Below, in pieces: positions 27,218-35,819 of a stretch of DNA of 64,000 bases. Origin of the DNA: an uncultured Bacteroides sp. (GTDB taxonomy: Bacteria; Bacteroidota; Bacteroidia; Bacteroidales; Bacteroidaceae); contig CASENE010000108.1 in NCBI GenBank assembly GCA_949289265.1, positions 1 through 64,000 on the forward strand, in the 5' to 3' direction. A program made the translations under genes and the position numbers. The notes under the pieces were generated by a model. The model had not been told where the DNA came from, did no database searches, and saw only the letters and a program-made list of their open reading frames with translations. Within the stretch, counting starts at the first letter, position 1, and every line of letters begins with the position of its first letter.

Positions 27218-27320
27218 CGCCCGGCCGGGCATAGTAACGCCAGCCGGCGGGCACAGTAGTCCCACCGACCGGGCGCAGTAGTCCCACCGGGCGGGCATAG
27301 TAACGCCCGGTCGGCCTCCC
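27218..27320. repeat. Intergenic tandem repeat, family A
   Basis: Four to five units with core CATAGTAACGCC, CACAGTAGTCCCA, CGCAGTAGTCCCA, each preceded by a GGCGGGC/ACCGGGC block. The core is the variant with AGTA instead of TTAC. Confidence 0.75.
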
Positions 27321-27491
27321 CGCCGCCCCTCCTGCCGGGCGAAAGGCCCGCCGGCCCTGCAGAACAGTTCTGCGGAAAAGCGCGACAACGCGCGCCGCCG
27401 CCGGGCGTTTTCATTCAACAAAAAGCCTTTTTATTGGAAAAACATAGTTAAAAAAGCACGGGCGCACATCTTCTATATGCTGAGAAAACAA

Positions 27492-27499
27492 TAACTTTG
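27492..27499 (+). promoter_or_regulatory. -7 element of the RND efflux operon
   Basis: TAACTTTG, full match to TAnnTTTG, leaving a leader of about 115 nt before the adaptor gene. The -33 region is not conserved. Confidence 0.4.
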
Positions 27500-27620
27500 C
27501 GCCGGAAAACTCGAAATCCGTTTTCAGTTTTCGCCCACGCCCGCCTGCCGGAGCCGCGTCCGGCCCCGAAGGGCGGACTGTCCGTCATGCAGGAACCAAA
27601 TACATTATATAAGAATAGAA

Positions 27621-28805
27621 ATGAACATGAAGAGTAGTAGATTCGTATTACTGGCTTGCCTCGTGGCCGCCCTGTCGGGCTGCGGCGGAGGCGACAAGGG
27701 CACGACGAAAGCGCCCGAGTATGCAGTGATTGCCGCCCAGGCCACCACTGCCCACCTGACCAACAGCTACCCGGCCACCATCAAGGGTAAGCAAGACGTG
27801 GAGATACGCCCCATGGTGAGCGGCTTCATCACGAAGCTGCACGTGGACGAGGGCTCCGTCGTGAAGAAAGGACAAGTGTTGTTCACCATCGACCAGGTGC
27901 AATACCGCGCGGCCGTAGAAACGGCCAAGGCAGCCGTGGAGACCGCCCAGGCCGCCCTGCAGACCCAGGAACTGACTACGCAGAACAACCGCGAGCTGAA
28001 CAAGCGCGGCATCGTGAGCGACTACCAGCTGAGCACGTCCGAAAACCAGCTGGCACAGGCCAAGGCCAGCCTGGCACAGGCCAAGGCCAGCCTGGTGAAC
28101 GCCGAGCGCAACCTGCAGTACACTGAGGTGACCAGCCCCTCGGACGGCATCGTGGGCGAAGTGCCCTACCGCATCGGCAGCCTGGTGAGCGCCTCGATGG
28201 CCACGCCGCTGACCACCGTGGCCGACAACTCGGAGATGTTCGCCTACTTCTCGATGACCGAACGCCAGCTGCTGCAGATGATACGCGAAGGCGGCTCGTA
28301 TAAGGAAATCCTGGCCAAGATGCCCAAGATACAGCTGCAGCTCATCGACGGCACCCTCTATGCCGACAGCGGCCGCGTGGAGACCATCAGCGGCGTTATC
28401 GACCCCACCACGGGCTCGGTATCGATGCGCGCTCTCTTCCCCAACGCGCACAACGTGCTGCGCAGCAACTCCACGGGCAATGTGGTCTTCCCCAACGTGC
28501 TGGAGGGCGTCATCCTCATCCCGCAGTCGGCCACCACGGAGATACAGGACAAGAAGTTCGTCTTCGTCGTGCAGGCCGACAACACGGTGAAGAACACCGA
28601 GATACAGGTCTATAGTCTGAACGACGGACAGAACTACTACGTGACCGGCGGACTGAAGCCCGGCGACAAGGTGGTCATCGAAGGCGTGCAGGCCCTCAAG
28701 GACGGACAGGCCATCACGCCCATCACCCCCGCCGACAAGGAAGCCGCCTACAAGAAGGCCCTCGAAGACCAGAAGAACGGCAACATCCAGACTGCATTCC
28801 AATAA
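27621..28805 (+). CDS. RND efflux periplasmic adaptor (membrane fusion) lipoprotein
   Basis: 394 aa. Lipobox LSGC, then an AcrA-like organisation: barrel-sandwich half (VEIRPMVSGFITKLHVDEGSVVKKGQVLF), coiled-coil hairpin about 95-165 with an internal exact repeat (LAQAKAS twice), second lipoyl half (TEVTSPSDGIVGEVPYRIGSLV) and C-terminal beta-barrel and membrane-proximal domains. It would link the inner-membrane pump to the outer-membrane channel encoded by the next two genes. No local regulator gene is present. Confidence 0.93.
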   Translation: MNMKSSRFVLLACLVAALSGCGGGDKGTTKAPEYAVIAAQATTAHLTNSYPATIKGKQDVEIRPMVSGFITKLHVDEGSVVKKGQVLFTIDQVQYRAAVETAKAAVETAQAALQTQELTTQNNRELNKRGIVSDYQLSTSENQLAQAKASLAQAKASLVNAERNLQYTEVTSPSDGIVGEVPYRIGSLVSASMATPLTTVADNSEMFAYFSMTERQLLQMIREGGSYKEILAKMPKIQLQLIDGTLYADSGRVETISGVIDPTTGSVSMRALFPNAHNVLRSNSTGNVVFPNVLEGVILIPQSATTEIQDKKFVFVVQADNTVKNTEIQVYSLNDGQNYYVTGGLKPGDKVVIEGVQALKDGQAITPITPADKEAAYKKALEDQKNGNIQTAFQ

Positions 28806-28914
28806 ATTAAAATAATGATGAATGAAGAATAGCCGCTACGCAGCGAAATGAAGAATTCCACTCCACGGAAGATTCTTCATTCTTCATTCTTAATTCTTCA
28901 TTAAACACAAAAGT
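28806..28914. repeat. AT-rich hairpin between adaptor and pump genes
   Basis: GAATGAAGAATAGCC..AATGAAGAATTCC faces GAAGATTCTTCATTCTTCATTCTTAATTCTTCATT. The arms pair to form a stem of about 30 bp within the operon, where it may modulate the adaptor:pump ratio (inference). Related ATTCTTAATTCTCAATTCTC pieces occur at 38525-38557. Confidence 0.6.
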
Positions 28915-31900
28915 ATGAACTTATCCAGATTCATCAACCGTCCGGTACTCTCCACGGTGATATCCATCCTGCTGGTCATCCTGGGCTTCATCGGCCTGGC
29001 CACGCTGCCTGTCACCCAGTATCCGGACATCGCGCCGCCCACCATCAGCGTGAGCGCGACCTATACGGGCGCCAACGCCCAGACCGTGCTGAACGCGGTC
29101 GTCTCGCCGTTGGAAGACCAAATCAACGGTGTGGAAAACATGATGTACATGACCTCCGACGCCTCCAACAACGGCTCGGCCTCCATCACCGTCTACTTCA
29201 ACCAGGGCACCGACCCGGACATGGCGCAGGTGAACGTGCAGAACCGCGTGACCGCCGCCGAGGGCCTGCTGCCCCAGGAAGTGACGCAAATCGGCGTCAC
29301 CACCCGCAAGCGCCAAAGCTCCATGCTGCTTATCTTCTCCATCTACGACATGGAGGACAAGTATAACATCGAGTTCATCGAAAACTACGCCAACATCAAC
29401 ATCATCCCCGAAATCAAGCGCGTCTCCGGCGTGGGCGACGCCATGGTGATGGGCGCCGACTACTCCATGCGCATCTGGCTGAAGCCCGACGTGATGGCCC
29501 AGTACGGCCTTATCCCCTCGGACATCAGCGGCGTGCTGGCCGAGCAGAACATCGAGGCCGCCCCGGGACAGTTCGGCGAACGCAGCAACCAGACCTTTCA
29601 GTACACCATCCGCTACCGCGGCCGCCTGCAGTCTGCCGAAGAGTTCGAGAACATCGTAGTCAAGTCGCTGTCCAACGGCGAAGTGCTGCGCCTGAAGGAC
29701 GTGGCCGACATCGAGCTGGGACGTAACACCTACGGCTTCGACAACACCATGAACGGCCACAAGGGCGTCAGCTGTATCGTCTTCCAGATGGCCGGCACCA
29801 ACGCCACCGCCACCATCCAGAACCTGGAGAAGGTATTGGACGAGATGCAGACGTCCATGCCCGCCGGCCTGGGCATCAACATCGCCCAGAGCGCCAACGA
29901 CTTCCTCTTTGCCTCCATCCACGAGGTAGTGAAGACGCTGATAGAGGCCTTCATCCTGGTGTTCATCGTGGTGTACATCTTCCTGCAAGACATGCGCTCC
30001 ACGCTTATCCCCGCCATCGCCATCCCCGTGGCCCTGATCGCCACGTTCTTCGTACTGAAGCTGATAGGCTTTAGCATCAACCTGCTGACGCTGTCGGCCA
30101 TGGTGCTGGCCATCGCCATTGTGGTGGACGACGCGATAGTCGTCGTCGAAGGCGTCCATGCCAAACTGGACCAGGGCTACAAGTCGGCCCGCCTGGCAGC
30201 CATCGACGCCATGCACGAACTGGGTGGCGCGCTGGTCAGCATCACGCTGGTCATGATGTCCGTGTTCATCCCCGTGAGCTTCATGGGCGGTACGGCCGGC
30301 ACGTTCTACCAGCAGTTCGGTCTGACCATGGCCATCGCCATCTTCTTCTCCGCCGTCAACGCCCTGACGCTGAGCCCTGCCCTGTGCGCCATCTTCCTGA
30401 AGCCGCACAACACGGAGGGACACGAGGACAACTCCACGCTGAAGGAGCGCATCGGCACCGCCACGAAGGAAGCCCGCAAGATATGGATACAACGCTACGC
30501 GCAAGGCCTGGGCAAGTTCATGAATCCCAAGCTGACCATCCTGTTCACCTGCGTGGCCATCATCGGCATGATATTCGGCCTGTTCAGCTTCAGCGAGCAC
30601 CCGATTCTCTGCCCCATCTTCATCGTCATCAGCGTGATGGCCGTGGCCGGCATGACGACGGACAAGTTCAAGCACACGTTCAACAGCGACTACGAGCGGT
30701 TGCTGGGCAAGTATAAGAAGCAAGTGCTGAAGTTCATCCAGAAGCCCTGGCTGAGCGGCGGCATGGTGGTGGCCTCCATCGTCCTGCTGGTAGTCTTCAT
30801 GCAAATCACCCCGACGGGCATGGTGCCCAACGAAGACACCGGTACCATCATGGGCGCCGTGACGCTGCCTCCCGGCACGTCGCAAGAACGCGCCCAGAAG
30901 ATTCTGGCCCGCGTGGACAGCCTGGTGGCCGCCGAGCCGGCCGTACAGTCGCGCACGGTCATCTCGGGCTACAGCTTCATCGGCGGACAAGGCCCCGGCT
31001 ACGGCTCCATCATCATCAAGCTGAAACCGTGGGAAGAGCGTTCGACCATGCAGAACTCCAACATTGTCTACGCCACGCTGTTCATGCGCGCGCAGAAGAT
31101 TATCAAGGAAGCACAGGTGCTGTTCTTCGCTCCGCCCATGATTCCGGGTTACTCCGTGTCTACGGACATCGAGCTGAACATGCAGGACAAGACGGGCGGC
31201 AGCCTGGACCGCTTCTACAGCGTGGTGAAGGACTACATGGCCGCCCTGCAAGAGCGTCCGGAGATTACGTCGGCCGCCACCAACTTCAACCCCAGCTTCC
31301 CGCAATACCAGCTGGACATCGACGCCGCCGCCTGCAAGCGCGCCGGCATCAGCCCCAGCAGCATCCTGAGCGTGATGCAGGGATACTACGGCGGCCTGTA
31401 CGCGTCCAACTTCAACAGCTTCGGTAAGATGTACCGCGTGATGATTCAGGGCGAGCGCGAGGCCACGAAAGACCTGGAGTCGCTGGAAAGCATCAAGGTG
31501 CGCAACGACCAGGGCGAGATGGCCCCCGTCAGCCAGTTTGTCAAGCTGACCAAGGTCTACGGCCCCGACGTCATCAGCCGCTTCAACCTCTACACGTCCA
31601 TGAAGGTGATGGTGGCTCCGGCCACGGGCTACACCTCCGGCCAGGCCCTGCAGGCCATCGCCGAGGTGGCCGACCAGAACCTCCCGATGGGCTTCGACTA
31701 CGAGCTGGGCGGTATGGCGCGCGAGGAGGCCGAGACCAGCGGCAGCACCACGGGCCTGATCTTCGTGCTCTGCTTCGTCTTCGTCTACCTGCTGCTGAGC
31801 GCCCAGTATGAGAGCTACATCCTGCCCCTGGCCGTGTTGCTCTCCGTGCCCTTCGGCCTGATGGGCAGCTTCATCTTCGTCAACGGCGCCAGCCTCATCG

Positions 31901-32349
31901 GCGGCATCCCGGCCCTGCAGATGATTATCGGCACGATGTCCAACAACATCTACATGCAGATTGCCTTGATTATGCTGATGGGCCTGCTGGCCAAGAACGC
32001 CATCCTGATCGTTGAGTTCGCCCTCGACCGCCGCAAGATGGGCATGAGCATCACGTGGGCCGCCGTCCTGGGCGCCGGCGCCCGTCTGCGCCCCATCCTG
32101 ATGACGTCGCTGGCCATGGTCATCGGTCTGCTGCCCCTGATGTTCGCCAGCGGCGCCGGCGCCAACGGCTACCGCACGCTGGGCACCTCGGCCATCGGCG
32201 GCATGTTCATCGGCATGATCCTGCAGATCTTCATCGTGCCCGCCCTGTTCGTGGCCTTCCAGTCGCTGCAGGAGAAGTTCAAGCCGATGGAATGGGACGA
32301 CGTGGACAACTCGGACGCAGAGGCTGAAATCGAGCAGTACAGCAAGTAA
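28915..32349 (+). CDS. RND (HAE1) multidrug efflux pump with an extra hydrophobic insert
   Basis: 1144-residue AcrB-type proton antiporter. Visible: N-terminal TM (RPVLSTVISILLVILGFIG), porter domain, TM4 with the Asp pair AIVVDDAIVVVEG used in proton relay, and the second half (AQYESYILPLAVLLSVPFG, ILMTSLAMVIGLLPL). It is about 95 residues longer than E. coli AcrB. Most of the excess lies between TM6 and TM7, around residues 530-600, where two additional hydrophobic stretches (ILFTCVAIIGMIFGLF and PILCPIFIVISVMAVAG) occur. Middle gene of the adaptor-pump-channel operon. Substrates not predictable. Confidence 0.94.
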   Translation: MNLSRFINRPVLSTVISILLVILGFIGLATLPVTQYPDIAPPTISVSATYTGANAQTVLNAVVSPLEDQINGVENMMYMTSDASNNGSASITVYFNQGTDPDMAQVNVQNRVTAAEGLLPQEVTQIGVTTRKRQSSMLLIFSIYDMEDKYNIEFIENYANINIIPEIKRVSGVGDAMVMGADYSMRIWLKPDVMAQYGLIPSDISGVLAEQNIEAAPGQFGERSNQTFQYTIRYRGRLQSAEEFENIVVKSLSNGEVLRLKDVADIELGRNTYGFDNTMNGHKGVSCIVFQMAGTNATATIQNLEKVLDEMQTSMPAGLGINIAQSANDFLFASIHEVVKTLIEAFILVFIVVYIFLQDMRSTLIPAIAIPVALIATFFVLKLIGFSINLLTLSAMVLAIAIVVDDAIVVVEGVHAKLDQGYKSARLAAIDAMHELGGALVSITLVMMSVFIPVSFMGGTAGTFYQQFGLTMAIAIFFSAVNALTLSPALCAIFLKPHNTEGHEDNSTLKERIGTATKEARKIWIQRYAQGLGKFMNPKLTILFTCVAIIGMIFGLFSFSEHPILCPIFIVISVMAVAGMTTDKFKHTFNSDYERLLGKYKKQVLKFIQKPWLSGGMVVASIVLLVVFMQITPTGMVPNEDTGTIMGAVTLPPGTSQERAQKILARVDSLVAAEPAVQSRTVISGYSFIGGQGPGYGSIIIKLKPWEERSTMQNSNIVYATLFMRAQKIIKEAQVLFFAPPMIPGYSVSTDIELNMQDKTGGSLDRFYSVVKDYMAALQERPEITSAATNFNPSFPQYQLDIDAAACKRAGISPSSILSVMQGYYGGLYASNFNSFGKMYRVMIQGEREATKDLESLESIKVRNDQGEMAPVSQFVKLTKVYGPDVISRFNLYTSMKVMVAPATGYTSGQALQAIAEVADQNLPMGFDYELGGMAREEAETSGSTTGLIFVLCFVFVYLLLSAQYESYILPLAVLLSVPFGLMGSFIFVNGASLIGGIPALQMIIGTMSNNIYMQIALIMLMGLLAKNAILIVEFALDRRKMGMSITWAAVLGAGARLRPILMTSLAMVIGLLPLMFASGAGANGYRTLGTSAIGGMFIGMILQIFIVPALFVAFQSLQEKFKPMEWDDVDNSDAEAEIEQYSK

Positions 32350-32424
32350 CCGCGACCCTTGAAACATCCCCTCCTCCTACCGGCCTCCGGCAGGGGGCCC
32401 TGCGCCCCACCGGCAACTCCGGCA

Positions 32425-32515
32425 CCGGGCCTTCCAATGCCAGCCGGCTGGCACTACAGTCCCAGCCTGCGGGAACCATAGTCCCAGCCGACAGGCGTTA
32501 TAACGCCAGGAAAGC
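32425..32515. repeat. Intergenic tandem repeat, family A, inside the efflux operon
   Basis: About four units (GCCAGCCGGCTGGCACTACAG.., AGCCTGCGGGAACCATAG.., AGCCGACAGGCGTTATAACGCC, each cut here), between pump and channel genes. It is a diverged copy. Confidence 0.7.
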
Positions 32516-32590
32516 CCCGCGCAGGCCCCGCGCCCGCAGAGGCCGGCAGGAGGATATACCGACATAACCATTTCATTAAGATAGACAAGT

Positions 32591-33982
32591 ATGAAAGGAA
32601 AAAACATAATCACCCTGATGTGCGCCGCCGCCCTCCTGAGCAGCTGCCACATCTATAAAGCCTACGACCGTCCGGAGGACATCAGCGCCGAAGGCCTGTA
32701 CCGCGACACGGCCCTGACCAACCCCGACGCGATGGCTGCGGCCGACACGGCCAACTTCGGAAACGTGCCCTGGCGCGAGGTCTTCACCGACCCGCAGCTG
32801 CAAGGCTACATCGAGCAGGCCCTGGCCAACAACGCCGACCTGCGCACGGCCATGCTCAACGTGGAATCGGCCCAGGCCGCCCTCTTGAGCGCCCGCCTGG
32901 CCTACCTGCCCCAACTGTCGCTCAACCCGCAAGGCACGCTGAGCTGGCGCAAGGGCACGCAAAACACGCGCACCTACAGCCTGCCCGTCAACGCCAGCTG
33001 GCAAATCGACCTGTTCGGGCAGATACTCAACCCCAAGCGCGCCGCCCAGGTGTCGCTGCGCCAGGCCCAGTACAACCAGCAGGCCGTGCAGACGCAGCTC
33101 GTGGCCAACGTGGCCAGCATCTACTACACCCTGCTGATGCTGGACCGCCAGCTGGAAATCACCGAAAGCACCGCCGAAGTGCTGAAGGACTACGTGGAGA
33201 CCATGGAAGCCATGTATGACTACGGCTCCGTCACCAGCGCCGCCATTGAGCAGAGCCGCAGCAGCTACGCCCAAGTGGTGGCCTCGCTGTCCGACCTGCG
33301 CCAGAGCATCAGCGAGACCGAGAACTCCTTCTGCCTCATCCTCAACGAACCCGCCCACGCCATCGAGCGCGGCGTGCTCGAAGACCAGGCGCTGCCCACA
33401 GAGTTCTCCGCCGGCATCCCCCTGCAGCTGCTGTCCAACCGGCCCGACGTGCAAGCCGCCGAAATGGCCCTGGCCGCCTGCTACTATAACACCAACAGCG
33501 CCCGCGCCGCCTTCTACCCCCAAATCACCCTGAGCGGCAGCCTGGGATGGACGCAACAGGGACTGAAAGGCCTCATCAGCCCGGGCAACCTGATAGCCAA
33601 CCTGGTGGGAGCCATCACGCAGCCCCTCTTCTACCGCGGCACCAACATCGCCCGCCTGCGCCAGGCACGCGCCCAGGAAGAACAGGCCAAGATAGCCTTC
33701 CAGACCACCCTGCTCAGCGCGGGCAACGAGGTGAACAACGCCCTCACCCTCTACCAGAACACGGCGGACAAGGCGGAAATGCGCACCCTGCAGGTAAATT
33801 CTTCGCGCAAAGCCGCGGAAGATACCAAAGAATTGTTTAACTTAGGCACGTCAACCTACCTCGAAGTCCTCACCGCCCAGCAGAGCTACCTGAGCGCCCA
33901 GCTGAGCGAGGTGACCGACAGATACGACCAGATGCAGGCCGTCATCAACCTGTACCAGGCGCTGGGAGGCGGACGAGAGTAA
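32591..33982 (+). CDS. Outer-membrane efflux channel lipoprotein (TolC/OprM type)
   Basis: 463 aa with lipobox LSSC (Cys19). The NodT/OprM layout is clear: two homologous halves of coiled-coil helices and short beta strands (NNADLRTAMLNVESAQAALLSARLAYLP; SNRPDVQAAEMALAACYYNTNSARAAFYPQITL, named by their starts), plus WQIDLFGQI and TSTYLEVLTAQQSYLSAQL. It completes the tripartite pump with the two upstream genes. Confidence 0.93.
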   Translation: MKGKNIITLMCAAALLSSCHIYKAYDRPEDISAEGLYRDTALTNPDAMAAADTANFGNVPWREVFTDPQLQGYIEQALANNADLRTAMLNVESAQAALLSARLAYLPQLSLNPQGTLSWRKGTQNTRTYSLPVNASWQIDLFGQILNPKRAAQVSLRQAQYNQQAVQTQLVANVASIYYTLLMLDRQLEITESTAEVLKDYVETMEAMYDYGSVTSAAIEQSRSSYAQVVASLSDLRQSISETENSFCLILNEPAHAIERGVLEDQALPTEFSAGIPLQLLSNRPDVQAAEMALAACYYNTNSARAAFYPQITLSGSLGWTQQGLKGLISPGNLIANLVGAITQPLFYRGTNIARLRQARAQEEQAKIAFQTTLLSAGNEVNNALTLYQNTADKAEMRTLQVNSSRKAAEDTKELFNLGTSTYLEVLTAQQSYLSAQLSEVTDRYDQMQAVINLYQALGGGRE

Positions 33983-34005
33983 GAACCATTTAAATCGTAA
34001 CAGCC

Positions 34006-34782
34006 ATGATTAGTCCATTAGCTTACGTTGACCCTGCCGCCAAGCTCGGCAAGAACGTCACAGTACAACCATTCGCCTACATCGAAGGCGACGTAGAAAT
34101 CGGCGACGAGTGCGTCATCATGTCCGGCGCGCGCATCCTGAACGGCACACGCCTGGGCCGCAAGAACACCGTACACCCGGGAGCCACCCTGGCCAGCGTG
34201 CCGCAGGACCTCCACTACACGGGCGAGGACAGCCTGCTCATCATCGGCGACGGAAACGACATCCGCGAGAACGTGGTCGTGGCCCGCGCCACGCACAAGG
34301 AGGGAGGCACGCGCATCGGGAACGGCAACTTCCTGATGGACGGCGCGCACCTGTGCCACGACGTGCAGATTGGCAACCGTTGCGTGCTGGGCATCCGCAG
34401 CATGGTGGCGGGCGAGAGCCGCGTGGACGACTGCACCATCCTGAGCAGCAACGTCATCGTGCAGCAGAAGTGCCACATCGGCAGCTGGGTGCTCATCCAG
34501 TCGGGCTGCCGCATCTCCAAGGACGTGCCGCCCTACATCATCATGGCGGGCAACCCCGTGAAATACCACGGCATCAACGCCGTCGTCTTGCAGAACGCCC
34601 ACGAAGAGAGCCACGTCACCGACCGCATTCTGCGCCACATCATGAACGCCTACCGCCTCATCTACCAGGGCAACTTCAGCCTGCAGGACGCCGTGCTGAA
34701 GATTGAAGACCAGATACCGATGAGCGACGAGATACGCAACATCGTGGACTTCGTCAAGCAGTCGAAAGGCATCGTGAGATAA
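34006..34782 (+). CDS. LpxA-like acyl-ACP:UDP-GlcNAc O-acyltransferase paralogue
   Basis: 258 aa with a left-handed beta-helix of hexapeptide repeats (VTVQPFAYIEGDVEIGDECVIMSGARI and on) and a C-terminal helical domain typical of LpxA. Compared with E. coli LpxA, the catalytic His125 is kept in the segment GAHLCHDVQIGN, but the neighbourhood of His144 (VHQFC) reads IVQQKC, so that His is Gln, and the KRRGF segment after the barrel is replaced by LQNAHEESH. It stands alone and is not in an lpxD-lpxC/fabZ or miaA context. I therefore read it as a divergent paralogue, perhaps with another acceptor or acyl length, rather than the housekeeping enzyme. Confidence 0.8.
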   Translation: MISPLAYVDPAAKLGKNVTVQPFAYIEGDVEIGDECVIMSGARILNGTRLGRKNTVHPGATLASVPQDLHYTGEDSLLIIGDGNDIRENVVVARATHKEGGTRIGNGNFLMDGAHLCHDVQIGNRCVLGIRSMVAGESRVDDCTILSSNVIVQQKCHIGSWVLIQSGCRISKDVPPYIIMAGNPVKYHGINAVVLQNAHEESHVTDRILRHIMNAYRLIYQGNFSLQDAVLKIEDQIPMSDEIRNIVDFVKQSKGIVR

Positions 34783-34815
34783 CCGGCAGCCCTCCCCACG
34801 GAGGGAGACGGACAT

Positions 34816-34849
34816 AGCAAAGCCCGGCGCAACCGCGCCGGGCTTTGCT
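34816..34849. terminator. Perfect 15-bp hairpin after the lpxA paralogue
   Basis: AGCAAAGCCCGGCGC, loop AACC, GCGCCGGGCTTTGCT. There is no long T run, but its place between convergent genes suggests a bidirectional terminator. Confidence 0.7.
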
Positions 34850-34894
34850 GTTGTATCCTTATGGGAAACAGCTTTCACTCCTCCCACCAAACTC

Positions 34895-35554
34895 CTACGC
34901 CAAATGCAGCAGCCCGAAGAACTGCGGGCAGTGGAAGTTGGGCTTCTCCAGCTCGATGGGGTTCCAGGAGAGGTAGTGAGGTTTCTGCAGGAGGTCGCCG
35001 CACTTGTAGAAGTTGGCCCGGATGTCGCGTCCCGAGAGGTCCTTCAGGTCGTGCAGGAAGAAGGTGCGGGCCGGCACGATGAGCGCCACTTCCCAGCTGC
35101 AGTCGCCCACCCGCTCGTCGAAGGGCGCGCGGCCCAGCGAGGCCCAACGCTGCACGCCGTCCAGCATCTCCTGCGAGGCCCGTTGCCTGTCCTTGCGCCC
35201 GGCGCCGCCGCCCACCAGCATGGCCCCGGCGCAGTTGCACTCCAGGTTATAATACACGCCGTCGCCGGCCGGCACGGAGAAGAACTCCACGCACGAGTCC
35301 TCCCACACGCGCCCGTTGTCCGCCGCCACGGCCCGCACCGACGCCTCGTGCACCTTGAAGTGCAGCAGCAGCGCGTCGCCCGTATGCGCCAGGCGGAACT
35401 GCACGGAGGGCCGGTAGGGGTAGTCCTGCGGCCAGTCCACCGTGTTCAGCGGCTGGAAGTCTATCTTCTCTTGGTCCAACAGCGCGGGGATGGCGTCCAC
35501 GGGCACCTGTGCCGCGCTCACTTTCTTGACGTTCAGTTCTTTCATTGGTGTCAT
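34895..35554 (-). CDS. Carbohydrate-binding family 9-like protein
   Basis: 219 aa, no signal peptide. Segments DALLLHFKVHEASVRA, NGRVWEDSCVEFF, YYNLECNCAGA and RANFYKCGDLLQKPHYLSWNPIELEKPNFH (first part characteristic) match the CBM9-like domain found as a stand-alone protein in Bacteroidetes. In CBM9 this beta-sandwich binds sugar reducing ends; in the stand-alone form the ligand is unknown. Start is either 35554 or 35545 (MKELNVKK). Downstream of the NahK-like kinase on the same strand but separated by a family C repeat, so it may be transcribed separately. Confidence 0.75.
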   Translation of the reverse strand: MTPMKELNVKKVSAAQVPVDAIPALLDQEKIDFQPLNTVDWPQDYPYRPSVQFRLAHTGDALLLHFKVHEASVRAVAADNGRVWEDSCVEFFSVPAGDGVYYNLECNCAGAMLVGGGAGRKDRQRASQEMLDGVQRWASLGRAPFDERVGDCSWEVALIVPARTFFLHDLKDLSGRDIRANFYKCGDLLQKPHYLSWNPIELEKPNFHCPQFFGLLHLA

Positions 35555-35589
35555 ATCCTTTATCTCTTAAATAACTGTTCATAATCTAA

Positions 35590-35818
35590 ACGGGCGGAGG
35601 AATGGAGGGAAGGAGTGGGAGGGAGTGGGAAAGAATGGGAAGGAGTGGGAAGGAGTTACAGGGAGTTATCGCTTCGCTCAAGGAGTTAGAGGCCAATACC
35701 TTCCTGGAATATCGCCGGACAACTATCGGCCTATAACTCCTTCTAACTCCCTTTAACTCCCTCTAACTCCCTCCAATTATAACTCCCTCTAACTCCTTAT
35801 AACTCCCTCCAACGGCTC
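35590..35818. repeat. Intergenic repeat, family C
   Basis: Left side: repeated GGGAAGGAGTGGGA and GGAGTTACAGGGAGTTATCG; middle: CTTCGCTCAAGGAGTTAGAGG..TATCGCCGGACAACTATCGGCC (in parts); right side: a run of AACTCCCTCTAACTCC-like units. Left and right are mutually complementary. Confidence 0.8.
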
Positions 35819-35819
35819 C

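Noticed and set aside
27203-27620. A regulator gene for the efflux operon
   Set aside because: I looked for a TetR/MarR/AraC-type frame on both strands between 27.1 and 27.6 kb and around the operon and found none.
28921-32367. A very long open frame on the strand opposite the RND pump gene
   Set aside because: High GC and codon bias create antisense open frames; the translation is His/Val/Gln-rich without domains. The same applies opposite frdA, the helicase, fabF and many others.
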